A DNA stretch of 64,000 nt from Phellopilus nigrolimitatus (taxonomy: Eukaryota; Basidiomycota; Agaricomycetes; Hymenochaetales; Hymenochaetaceae), in the NCBI GenBank assembly GCA_021029095.1, contig JAJOHG010000006.1, positions 124,001-188,000 of the forward strand. Reading direction: 5' to 3'. A program made the translations under genes and the position numbers. Below the pieces are notes generated by a model. That model searched no databases, had not been told where the DNA came from, and saw only the letters and a list, made by a program, of their open reading frames with translations. How positions within the stretch are numbered: the stretch's first letter is position 1; each line of letters starts with the position of its first letter. This document shows, piece by piece, positions 12,045 through 23,046 of this stretch.

Positions 12045-12787
12045 ACACCATACTTGCTTTCGCCTCTTCATAGACACTGTTCTGGGCACTCCATACTCCT
12101 ATCTCATAACCTGTGTAGTGGAATATAGCCCTTCCTGTTCGTTATTATGGTCATTTGTCTCTTCATTCCCTGTCCCTTATATCTCCATGCGCTCTGACTA
12201 CATTTATGTAGCGTCTTCCTTCATGCTCCCTTGGAATGGATTTGTCTGGTCTCGTTAACGCTCAACTTTATGTCAAGTCCGCTGAGCAGCCATGATTTGA
12301 GATTAGGAAATATCATACGCCGCTTTCGATATACACGTACGATCAGCTACTACAAATTCGCCAAGAAATAAAAGCAGACAATAACTGCGCGAACTCGTTT
12401 GCAGGGGAAATCGTAACTATCATGATCATTCTAGTATGCTGTAAATCTGGCAATAGTAGTCACTACAGTTGCTGCTAGTTTCTCTCTCCTGGACTTCTGA
12501 CTATTTTCGACATGGTTCTAATTGTAGGCGACACATCAACTTATAAAAACAATTCACTGCTAGCACGGCAAATATTGTTCCGGAAGCTGGAACTTTTCCA
12601 AGTTTAAGCCCTACTTCACGTAATGCTCATCGCTTGGTTACAATATGTTGAACAGCGCCGCTCTTCCATAATCTGACCGACTTCTAGAAATTTGGACTAG
12701 AATCTACGCTCAACTTTCACGCAGTCGGTGGCTTAGAACGAATCAATCCTCTTTTTTCTCTCCTGATACTTCGTATATCTAGCGATC
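12045..12787. other. Intergenic stretch
   Basis: AT-rich, no gene, repeat or hairpin that I can support. Confidence 0.5.
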
Positions 12788-13556
12788 TCACTCTTCCTTA
12801 CTGTTTACTTCAGTATTGAACTTTGTATGGCTGACCTTGAACTCGGAAAGCTCCATAAGTCGTCCAAATAGCACGCGTATTTCCTCAGTCGTGTTTTTGA
12901 CAACCTCTTGGTGAGCCTGCCAAAAAGTGCCTTAATAATCTCGATCTTTCTATTCCCGCACCAGATCTGATTTTGCACTTGCCTCAAGTGACTCCCAGCC
13001 GACAAGCATAACGAGTTGATTATCTCTCCTAATACTATGTCCCCACATCGACGAGATCACCGTTTTGGTGTCTTGACTGACGAGCGTGTCAAGATGCGGC
13101 GCAATCTCTGACTTCGTCTTTCCCTCCTTTAACGTGAAGAAAACAAGTTCCACCACAGGTGCAGACAGCGCAGAAGTGGGATCGGCCGCGAATTGGACAT
13201 GGTGAACATCAAAATGCAGCGAACTAGCGAGCGTCGCTCGGGTCTGATCGTACGTCTCCCAGACTATTGTGCGCGAGAGCCGACTCTCAGACGGTCCGTC
13301 ACACTGATAAAGATATTATATTCACCGGTAACTAAGTATCCTTGACTGGGATCTTCAACTTGAGGTCCATGATATATCCTTGAACGATTTGACGTAGAAT
13401 TAATACCGTCGCGTTTAAGTGACTGAGTGAGCCTTACCTGGTTGGCCTTGGAGCCTTGTGCAAGACACCTACGAGATCTGCGGCGGTAGTAGACGAGTCG
13501 GCACGATACGCCTCAGAAACGGGAAAAGTGATAATCTCAGCTACGGAAGGCGGCAT
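12788..13556 (-). CDS. ABM/dimeric alpha-beta barrel domain protein
   Basis: Four exons, 13438-13556, 13326-13378, 12983-13263 and 12788-12916, sum to 582 bases, 193 residues. Proteins of this kind carry one or two ferredoxin-like half-barrels of the antibiotic-biosynthesis-monooxygenase or stress-response fold; some are cofactor-free monooxygenases, many are uncharacterised. Seen here: a VVELVFFTLKEG strand-helix start near residue 88 and a VMLVGWESLEAHQ segment, the usual end of one half-barrel. The last intron begins with GC (12982-12981, GCAAGT) instead of GT; without it the frame stops at once, while with it the WESLEAHQ motif is restored. No catalytic residue can be assigned. Confidence 0.7.
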
Positions 13557-13739
13557 CTGGGATGAAGTCTGTGGAAGGTGATGATAACGCGGAGACCCTT
13601 TACATATGGGCTCGTGCAGAATTGGGGCCTTTGACGCTTCTCAAGTTCTTCATCAGATGATGGCGGCCCAGAACTGTGAGCCAGGAATACTTAAGGGTGG
13701 ACTCGAAACACTTGATAGTCATCTCTGTATATCGCTGCC

Positions 13740-14236
13740 ATGTCGGACTCCAAGCCAACTTACATCTACAAACTTGTGCCCTTCTCTTCTACCGTTCCAA
13801 GCGGTCTCCCCGAAAACCTTCCTGTGATTACCAGCGATCTCCCCGAACGCCTCCCCGTGAGCACGATCGACCAGCAATCAGGCTTCATCCATCTTTCCAC
13901 CGCGCCGCAGGTCCCGGGCACACTCAAATTCTTCTTTGCGAGCGACTCGCGCGTGTATGTGCTCCGCCTGAAATACGACGATGTCGAGAAGAATATACGA
14001 TGGGAGGACCCCAAGGCAGAGGTCTGCGGCCCACGCGGAGGCGAGGGCATGTTCCCGGTAGGCGAAAACAAACAATCCATTATACAGGGAGCACAAGTTC
14101 ACATTATAATGAGCAGCATTTATACAATGACTTGAAATTGGGGAAGGATGAAATCGAAAGCCTTTCAATCTGGGACAAGGGAGAGAATGGATGGGACGAA
14201 GCATTAGAGAAGGCAGAGTCGTGGCTGGTATACTAG
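13740..14236 (+). CDS. DUF952 domain protein
   Basis: Exons 13740-14057 and 14117-14236 encode 145 residues. The domain runs the full length: YIYKLVP at the start, SGFIHLSTAPQVPGTL in the middle, then WEDPKAEVCGPRGGEGMFPHLY across the splice and WDKGENGWDEAL near the end. These are hallmark blocks of the DUF952 family, whose function is unknown. The intron (GTAGGC...GAGCAG, 59 bases) is phase 0. The gene is convergent with the membrane-protein gene at 14303; only 66 bases separate their stop codons. Confidence 0.9.
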
Positions 14237-14302
14237 CGACATGTGGAATCTCGCCGAGGTGCAAGATCGAGTAAATGGTCACCAATGTAAGGGATGGCTT
14301 CG

Positions 14303-15605
14303 CTAAACCTCATTTATTGCCTGCTGTGCTGTCACCGACTGCGCGTCCGTTTTCTTGTGCTCTCTTGTTGTGTCCTGGTCTGTAGACGAGTCTGCAGATG
14401 ACTGCATATTGGGTAGATGCACTGAAGCAAATGCGAGGGACGTCATCGCTCCCGACCGACTAGCAACGTTTTGAGAGTATGCACGACCTCGTGCCACGCG
14501 TAGGATGATAAGCAGCTGCGCGATGCCCTGAGAAGTAATTGTTAACTCTGCAATCCCTCATCCAGTACCGTTGGATGAGTCGCGAGCTTACCTGTACATG
14601 GCTTATAGATAGGAAGACCAGATTCGACACGTTCGAATGCAGGGAGAAAGATGCGATGTATATCACGCCCAGCACAGAGTACAGCGCGGCGGACTCGACG
14701 AGCATGGCCACTATGGAGGTGTACGATTCCGAGTGCTCGGGGCCGAGAGCCTCCTTGATTTGTTTGCGAACTGCAAGAAGGCGTCCGACGACGAGCACCG
14801 TGTATATGATGTTCATTCCCACTGCAATGCACAGGTAGGCGAGCTGAACGTTGATGTTGTAGAAGACCGCGCCATTAGATTCAGTCAGAACGAGAATGGC
14901 CATCGCTAGTTCTGCGTGTTAGTTGACGGAAATGCAGGAAAGACTAACATGACTCGCCTACTGAAGCAAGGAAAAGCGTGGTCATCGGGATGATTATGTA
15001 TATTCGCCAGACCCAGATAACAAAGCAACGATAGAGCTTGCGAATATCCATTAAAACATTAAAATATAGCGCTGGCATTTTGAATCTACACAATTCGCTT
15101 ACTAGTAGTACCTCCATAAACCATTCCATGATATAGTAACTAGGAGCCAGTTAAGCGATCTGCCTTTACGCGATGGAAATTGTAAAGACAAGCACACCTA
15201 GCAAGCGCCATCCTATTAATCCAGTAATCCAGCTCAAGGTCGATCAACGCTGCTGGACCTCCAGGCGCATTGCGTAGATCTATCCAAATCATCTGCGTGT
15301 ATTTTGCATTTCCCGCAAAGCCAATAGTCGCCAGGATGAACGTGATTGCAACATACCCAAGCATCGCTACCTGCTTCTGCTTGCTGTTGTCGCTTAAGTG
15401 CTGAGGCGTTCGATAGAGAGCAATGAAACTTTGGATAGTCAGGAGGAAGTAGATACCTAGGTGTTTATAGGAGTATGTTAGTATCATAGAATGTGCGATA
15501 AGCAGATTCATGGAAAAGCTCGCCGTAAGATATTCCTCCGAGCAGCATGCCATTTAGCCTGGACCTCTCTAGCCAAAGGTCAGTGGGTGGTGTCGCGGAA
15601 GACAT
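14303..15605 (-). CDS. Seven-helix membrane protein, GPCR-like
   Basis: Six exons (15524-15605, 15198-15456, 15103-15139, 14958-15036, 14592-14905, 14303-14527) sum to 996 bases, 331 residues. The protein has about six or seven hydrophobic helices: one near residues 18-40, one after KQKQVAMLGY, then YYIMEWFMEVLL, VWRIYIIIPMTTLF, the VQLAYLCIAVGMNII helix, and two more before a hydrophilic Ser/Thr-rich tail. This pattern matches a large group of uncharacterised basidiomycete integral membrane proteins sometimes annotated as GPCR-like. Two of its five introns start with GC (GCGAGC at 15523, GCGAGT at 14957); both are needed to keep the frame. A TATATATA run lies about 70 bases upstream of the start. 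Confidence 0.75.
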
Positions 15606-18600
15606 GCTGAAGGAAGAATAACCGCGAGCTAGATAACACTTATGCCACTGATTCTTGTGAAGAGACGTACTCAATATATATAAGACTTGTCCCCGTTTAT
15701 TTCAACTGGTAGCTAGAGTAGTATCCGGTCTCCGCTGAATCGCTGAGGCACTGAGGCATCAACGATAGATCTCCTTCGAAAAGATAGAAGTGAATTGACT
15801 TCAGACAGTTTTCAGCCTTCTAGTGTGGCTGATGCGTCTCATACATGACGGCATTCTGGACATACATCCTAGGAACGGGAGTTCAGTTTCCCAACGCCAC
15901 GATACCATTGATGTTGATTGACAGGCAATGCAAAGCTACAACTTGTGAAATTGAACGCAAACTCAGTCAAGTGACGGGGTCAATTGCCACAACGTACCGT
16001 ACATAAGTAGCAAAAAGGCACTCACGATTCAAGAATAGAATGCGCAGTTGAGCGCTTGCAGAGAACGGCACCGGAACAACTTCTGCCCCCTGATCAATTC
16101 GAGAAGGCATTCAATTGTGTTTGCGGTTCATCTCTTCTGCGATAGCAAACCTTCTCTGGCGTAATTAACAAGAATTGTACGAAATTGCTGCCAACACGTC
16201 AGTAAAAAAAGCATCAAAGTTCTGGGACTCACTGTACTGGGTTAGATAATCAATCGCAGCAGGCTTTGGGAATATGTATGCTCTAAACGGCGGCCTTATG
16301 ATGTCGAAACGCTTAGTCTGCAGACGCTTGGATCGCGAGTTCAACATCAAGTTACGTCTGCGCATTATAACCATCGAGCGGCCGCAGTTCATCAACTCAC
16401 ACATGGTCCCCAAGGGTCGTGCACAAGGGCGTGTTCGGGCAAGACAGTTCTAATATCAAGCATATGGTTGCAGTTGCATAAAAGAGATCGGAGCTACATG
16501 ATCGCTCTCGCCCAAAAAGACCGGCCCTAAAATACGGTATCGTTGGCGACGTCCCAAACTATTTTTTCATTGCCTTTCATCACGTCCACGATAGCGATGT
16601 CGAGATCTTTTCTCTTGACGCTCCACTCATGCAAAAAAAGGTCGGTGATGATGGTAGAGAATGATCACGGATGTTGATGAACATGATTTGGCTACTTTTG
16701 CATCGTCTGTGAGTTCGTCGCCTGTATCATACTCGGTGTTTTGCTTAAAAGCTTGTGTTTTTTCTCAGATAAACCAGAAGTACATGTAAAGCCAAGTACT
16801 GTACATACGAAGGCTGGACCACGCAAAATAATATATATATTCAATGTGCACCGGCGCCTCCTTCGGTACGACGCAGCGCGTCAACTCGAAGACGTGTCAC
16901 TCGTGTTCACAAACCTAGGATTCGCATCTGCTTCTACTGCATCTGATGTAAAAAGAATAGCTCGACTCTTAAGATTCCGGGCGATATTTTGAGCATGATC
17001 ACCTCGCGCTCGAGCCTGAGATCAGGGAATATTGCTTCTTTGAGAACCTAGGCTGTGTATTCTGGCTCGACCTCTCGCTGGTGGTCACGTTCGAGGGCTC
17101 TCGCGACCGCATGGCACAAGAACGAGCCTTCGTGTGGGCCTTACACTGGACGTCTAATTCAGCTCTCAACCGACCGAATCGGGATGTTGTGAGCTTGGGA
17201 ACATGATCGTCATGCCGCAGACTGTGCACGTCCTTCAGCAGGCTTGAGTGCTTCCTTATACGAGAGAGGGCACAGCATTCGACGGGGGTGCTTTAGATGC
17301 ATGAATAGAACAGTTGCGGTGTGCGCCTTAACTCCATATTTCACCCAAAGATCCACTCTGACACTTTTGTTTTGTTTTTGCTTCATTCGCCTCTAGGTGA
17401 GATATTCGCAGACGGAAAAGCGCTCTTCGCGTGGAGTCTCGAGTATGCTGCAACCCGCGGGCACAATATTTTCGAGATCGCAGCGACCCGGCCTCGGGGT
17501 GCTTCACGACTTGCTCTAGTCATATTATCTTTCGTCTGTCTCGCCTGGATTTTAGAGGTTCTCGGAAACCAGCGACACGGACCTTGACTAGTGTGACAGG
17601 TCTAAAGACAGTTAGTTCAGCCTCTGCTTCCACGGTAGTGACTATTCGAGCCTCTTTATCCGTCTTCTTTCCAGAGCTGGAGCTACACGACCACTCAGCC
17701 AGGACTGATGTCCGAAAGCAAAGCTTCTTCAACCGGTGGCGACTTGTGGGTGTTGAATAACTAATCACTATGGTCTTCCGCGTCGAGCCCGATAGTAGTG
17801 GGCTACAATAAACCACCTTGCGATACTCGCCGAATCATGCCTGCATTCCCTAATACTGAAACCGGGCCGCATTATCCCGAACGACACGATTACATTACGC
17901 GCCTGTGACTACGCGTACATCCTTCTACCTGACTCGAAAACGAAACAAATTTAGCTAAATCTGCCTCAGCAAAAGCAGAAGCTGGAGCCGCCACCGATCG
18001 GCCACTGGCGTCATCCATCCATTTCCGCAGAGAGTACTCGCACGCGGCCACCGCGCTCCAACGCGTCCGCGCGAGCACTTTTAGCACAAATGGCGACCAC
18101 GCCGGCGGGCGCACAGCCGGAACGGCCTGGCTTCCGCAACAGACATAATATAAACACACAACGTCAATTTAATCGGCGGAGCCCGGCGGGCCCGTCAAAG
18201 GAAGACGCACGCGCGCTCCCGCAACTAACATGCAAGTGCGGCGCTGCGCGGGATGTATTTCATGGCCCGGTGAACCCACTTTCGAAGCGTCCTGCTACTC
18301 CGCCGTGGGACAGGCGGAGGTGGGTGCTGCTCGGAAGGACCGGGCCACGTGCGCAGCGCGCCTGAGAGCCGGCGTCGTGGAGTGCTGCGGGCGCTGCAGT
18401 CCGGGGGCGCGCGCGTCACTTTTAAGTGTGTGCAAAAGAGAAGAAAAGGAGAGGAAGGGAAAAGAAGAGAAGAGAGGAGAAACGAGAAACGGGCCGCCGC
18501 ACCCCACGCACAGAATCGATCAGGAAGGGCACCTCGGACTCGATGCGTTCTGCACGCAAAACGCGCGCACCATGCATTGTTAAGAGCCTGTAATGATTCC

Positions 18601-19068
18601 AGCAGCATCGCGCCCTCTGAGGATCGAGGATATGTACATGGAATCTGCCATTGGGACGGCCGGCTCGTCGGTGCGCGCGCTGCTGCAGCGTCGAGCCTGG
18701 GGTGCACAAGAGAAGGATGGGGACGGGGCACGCTGTCGTTTGTCGGCTTGAAGGTGGAGCGACAGACAGACATGCAGCTTTTTATATGTTTGTTGTCGAT
18801 TCGCGCAGAGCGTGGAGATCGTGGTGGCTCAACGTAGCATGGGCGTTCGGACAATGGGGCGCGATTTTGGATCAGCGATTGAGGCACAGAATTTAAGAGG
18901 CTCGCAGACCGCACGGGTCCGGCTGCAATAAATCGATGACTGGAACGACCGAAAAGTACAATTACAGCAGAGAAGAAAAAAATCCAATTTTTTGTCTTAC
19001 AGCCCTCGCGTCTTTCTCCCAATACATGCAGCCGTCGTGCGTGGTCGAATGCTCGGCCGACACCGCTT
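15606..19068. other. Long stretch without a supported gene
   Basis: Several coding-like scraps, none assembled into a gene. A minus-strand piece lies at 16413-16165. A plus-strand frame at 16995-17210 is open for about 70 codons (EIREYCFFENLGCVFWLDLS) with no start. A plus-strand frame begins at 17321. A minus-strand frame at 18159-17890 has a plausible C-terminal look (LRKWMDD). From 17900 to 19000 the DNA is GC-rich with a purine-rich tract at 18434-18490, the sort of CT-tract seen in minus-strand fungal promoters. Long open frames there are probably a side effect of GC content. Confidence 0.35.
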
Positions 19069-20174
19069 TCACCACGGAAGCTGCAACGGCGTCGGGAGGC
19101 CCTTCCCGAGGACGCGCTCCGCCTCGCCGATGTCCCTGAAGTGAAAGAGATGGCACGAACGTGTATCAGCCCGAGTAAAAGCGAAGAAAGAGAAGAGAGG
19201 GAGAATAGAGGCGCCAATGCGAAATAACGAAAGTCATTGAATGAGAACACACCTTGGCCCGCGCGCCGCCCAGAACGTGCCCGTGTCCTTGATAGAGAAT
19301 TTATCGACGAAGTCTAGTGTCGACGTGGCGGCCTCTGAAGGGTGGACGGCTGTTATAAGAGAGGTAGGAAATATATCAGCTCACAAAAAGAAGAGGAGGC
19401 AGAACGCGACACACCTCCACCCGCATCATAGAACTTGTCATACCCGACACCCTTCGTCATATCCGTGCGCATGAATCCAGGCTACATAAACCAGCTCAGC
19501 CCAAGCACGGAGAATAATGGGACGCAACGCACATGTATCATGACAACCGCGACGCCATCGCGCTCGAGGTCGTGCGCGAGCAGGCGGCCGGCCATGTTTG
19601 CGGCGGCCTTGCTCGCGTGGTGCCCGAAGTTGCCGCCGCCCTCCTCGCGCGTGCGCAGCGCGATGGAGCCGCCCTCGGTCGTGATGAGCACGAATTTCGC
19701 GTGCGGCGCGAAGCTATGCGCTTTCCGGCTGTGAAGCAAATTAGAGGGGCAGAGGTGAGCGCGATGACGGCTGGTGCGTACAGGTGGTGCGCGAGGAAGA
19801 CCGGGGCGATCGCGACGGTCTTGTACATCTCGACTTCGTCTGCGAAGTTCGGTGCGTCCAGAGTCTAATTAAACACTTTATCTGTACCTGCATACCGTCA
19901 GGTAGCTCAGAACCACGCGCACCTCGGACTTGAACACGCCCGCGTTGAGCACCACGAGGTCAGGCTTCTTCCCGCCGAGCCCGCGCACGATCGCCGTGCC
20001 AGCGTCTTCGTTCCCGACGTCGATGCCATCGATCACGCTGACGCCGTCCGGGAAAGCGGGCGCGCTCCGCCGCACGGTCGCGAAGACATTCGATCCGCGA
20101 GCGTGCAGAGCGCGAACGAGCTCGAGCCCGAGGCCACGTGAGGCGCCGATGACGAGCGCGGTTGTCGGGGGCAT
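19069..20174 (-). CDS. Short-chain dehydrogenase/reductase
   Basis: An NAD(P)-dependent oxidoreductase of the SDR superfamily, probably cytosolic. Six exons (19923-20174, 19782-19864, 19533-19728, 19415-19481, 19253-19349, 19069-19135) give 762 bases, 253 residues, a normal SDR length. Seen: the nucleotide-binding GASRGLGLE at residues 10-18, LVVLNAGVF for the NAG motif, and HPGFMRTDMTKGVG after the catalytic region. The end, GPRDIGEAERVLGKGLPTPLQLPW, is typical of a basidiomycete SDR subgroup. Odd: the position four before the active-site lysine (K152) is His148, not the usual Tyr, and the usual Ser is in an ITTEGGS context. The subgroup may lack classical catalysis, or act differently. Confidence 0.85.
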
Positions 20175-20600
20175 GTTTGAAGAGAATGCTAGGAGATGAG
20201 CGGCGGCAGGTATTTATGGGCGAAGCTGACGCGACATGTTGAGGAACTGACGTCGACGCTCCAAGCGCCGACGTTCATGCGTTCAATGTTGCGTCGGACC
20301 CGTCTATGGGGTGACCATACGATTATGTAACTGCAGAAAGCTTCAAATGGAGCCATGCCGGTAGAAAACTCTGAATATCCGCCGAAAATACTGCCAAACA
20401 TATCTAGGAAGGCAGTCGGAAATCCCAAATGCAGGTTTGATAGCCAATCAACGGCCGAGTTTGGGTTCAAGTATTCGGCAAAACTTCTGCCGAGTCGGCC
20501 ACTGCCGCTCATTTTCCAAACAAAAATATACTTCCGGGTCACCCGTCTGACGTAGCGGAGCAACGCTCGCCGTGAAGACGCAGCTGAATAGAAGTGTTTA
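20175..20600. other. Upstream region of SDR gene
   Basis: No coding seen. Bounded on the right by a TA-flanked transposon. Confidence 0.4.
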
Positions 20601-21363
20601 CAGTCATGGACCGGTCCTTGAGACAGCCCCGGTCATTGAGACACCCTTTATATTTTCCTTCCACAACAGCTCGGGACCATCTTGGGTGTTTTAGAGGGTC
20701 AATACATGATTGAATTGAGTGTTCCTGGAGTTATAGAAAAATTGCTCGTGTACTTCGTCAGATATAGGTAAAATGCACCTTTTTGACCAAAAACAGCCAA
20801 ACTTGTTTGCTTTCCGGAGCCCTTATTTGGACCAATTAAAATCTCTAAACATTTTCAGGAGCACTCCTTTCTGCATTTTAAACTAAAGTGCGCAAAAATA
20901 TTGCGGAAACACGAGCAAGAACTGACTGCATAAAATATTTTGTCGCAAAACCTCTGTTGAGTGACTAAACTCAGTCACGTGACGCTTATGTGCTTACAGT
21001 CCGTTCGAGCTTGATTTCGAGCTCTCCAATTCATTTCTCGGCCGAAATGGTTCATTTTTTCAGTTGATCGAAAACTTCAGTGGTCCTCTTGGATATAGCA
21101 AAAAACGTCTTCCGGTTGTGGTGTGTAATACTAGAAAAACGTCGAAATTGACCGTGAGAAAAAAGGTGGTGAACACCAAATTCCTGCCTCAGAATCAATT
21201 ATTTATTATCTCGCTCATTTCTCAACGGATTATCTTAAAATTTTGCGTGAATGTCGCTGAGCAAACAAAAAAATTATCATATGTTTTCTCTTGACGAAAT
21301 CGAATCAGGGACGGTCAAGGTACATGATCAAGATGTGGTGTCTCAAGGACCGATCCATGACTG
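20601..21363. mobile_element. Non-autonomous Tc1/mariner-type element
   Basis: The 763-base element starts CAGTCATGGACCGGTCCTTG and ends with the inverse of CAGTCATGGATCGGTCCTTG. The inverted ends match over about 25 bases with one difference. Both ends are flanked by TA (20599-20600 and 21364-21365), the target duplication of the Tc1/mariner/pogo superfamily. Close to the left end the block GGTC-TTGAGACA is repeated, a possible subterminal binding site. The interior is AT-rich and encodes no transposase, so it would depend on an enzyme made elsewhere. Confidence 0.85.
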
Positions 21364-21694
21364 TATGTAATGTGATATGGTTGATAAGCTACACGTGATG
21401 TTTAGGGCCGGGTCGCGTGGACTACTAGTCTACTGTACGATCCCCATTGGATCTTGGATTTCGTGTCATCTGCCATTTGACCACGAACGGGGTAAACACC
21501 TTATTCCATTCGCCGTGTCTCGCACCCGTTCTAGGACCCGATATGTCGCTCTCAGAGCCCTTTTGAGATGCTCGACGGTTACCGCTTTCCCGTACTCGGC
21601 TGCTGTTTATCTGGTATCGACTCTCGTGACGCCTACTATGGAGCCGCAGCTAGCATTTTAAACTCGAAGACAAGTGCGCAGAGGTCTAGTAGCC
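21364..21694. other. Upstream region of alcohol dehydrogenase
   Basis: Between the transposon end and the alcohol dehydrogenase start. No separate gene recognised. The transposon end lies only 331 bases from the ATG, so it may affect the promoter. Confidence 0.4.
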
Positions 21695-23046
21695 ATGTCT
21701 CAACCTTTCACGATCCCCAAAACGCAACGCGCCTTCGTCTTGCCCGTTGTCGGCGGCGAAATTAAGCTCGTCAATGACCATCCTGTCCTGTCGCAGTCTG
21801 AACTACTACCGGGTCAATGTCTCTTGAAGCTCACGCACTCAGGCGTCTGCCACTCCGACCTTGGTATCAAGAAGGGCGATTTTCCCTTCATACCGAAGGC
21901 GGACCTCGTCGGAGGGCACGAAGGGGTGGGCACCGTCGTCGCGATCGGAGACCACACGACAAACAGAAGGTCCGTGTCGGTGACCGGGTGGGGATGAAGT
22001 TTCTGGGCTCTGCATGTTCGAATTGCGAACTGTGTTTGAAAGGACTCGAAGGCCGTGCGTACTTCCGCAATACCCTTGCTTGCTAGAAGGCTGATCAGCT
22101 GTGTGCAGATTGTAAGGAGTTCAAGTCAAATGGGATCGATTTTGATGGGACATTCTGCGAGTATGCTGTGGCGTACATAGACTACGTTACGCCTATTCCA
22201 GAGGGGATCGAAAGCAGCGCAGCCGCTGCGATTATGTGCGCGGTGAGCAAACCTAGCTACCGTACGTATTGCTTATTTCTCATACAAGTATTGTAGGGCG
22301 TCACTGTTTATAGCGCTCTGAGGCAGAGCGACACGCACATCGGCGATTGGGTTGTAATCTCGGGTGCTGGAGGTGGTCTGGGTCATCTTGGTCTGTCCTC
22401 AATTTGCCTCGAAGCTATGCGTTTCTCATATCACGCCGGCAGCCATCCAATACGCCGTCGCGATGGGCCTGCGCGTCGTCGCTGTCGACGCGGGAGCCGC
22501 CAAGCGCGACCTCTGTCTCGAGCTCGGCGCGGAGAAGTGGATCGACTTCCTCGAGAGCACGAACCTCGTCGCGGACGTCATCCGCGCGACGGAGGGCGGA
22601 GCTCACGCTGCGCTCGTCGCGGCAGGCGGAAGCAGCGCGTACGAGACCGCCGTGGCGTATCTGCGCAGCGCGGGCACGCTACTCGCCGTTGGCCTCCCGC
22701 CTGGCGCGATGATTTCGGCGGCCGTCCTCTTGGTCGCCTTGCGGGGACTAACGATACGCGGAAGTTTTATCGGGTTCGGTGCAATTCACTAATGTATTGA
22801 CGAGGTAGCTAATGTTGATGGATGATGCTGCAGTAATCGCCAGCAAACCATCGAGGCTGTCAACATTGCTGCTGCCGGCAAGGTCAAGTGCATCTACTCC
22901 ATCCGGGGGCTTTCAGAGCTCAATGAGTCCGTTTGCTTTCGTACGGTTGAATGTGAGACGATGCTGATTATCACTATTACAGGGTCTACGAAGAGATGGG
23001 AAAGGGTCAGATCGCCGGAAGAGTTGTCCTGGATATATACAAATGA
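21695..23046 (+). pseudogene. Zinc alcohol dehydrogenase with a frameshift
   Basis: A medium-chain zinc alcohol dehydrogenase of the fungal ADH1 type, which interconverts alcohols and aldehydes with NAD. Landmarks: SGVCHSDLGIKKGDFP (catalytic Cys), GGHEGVG (catalytic His/Glu), CSNCELCLKGLEGHC (four structural-zinc Cys), VVISGAGGGLGHLAIQYA (nucleotide fold) and GKGQIAGRVVLDIYK at the end. Exon 1 is 21695-22054, exon 2 22109-22242, and later exons follow through small introns to the stop at 23044-23046. One base appears to be missing between about 21955 and 21972: the frame changes between AIGDHTT and QKVRVGDRVG, and exon 1 is 360 bases where the splice phase demands 361. Everything else is intact, so this is either a very young pseudogene or a sequencing error. 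Confidence 0.85.

Noticed and set aside
18225..19250. 341-codon minus-strand open frame
   Set aside because: Overlaps the last exons and introns of the SDR gene (19069-19252), in a GC-rich stretch with parallel open frames; no motif, and SDR exons are better supported.
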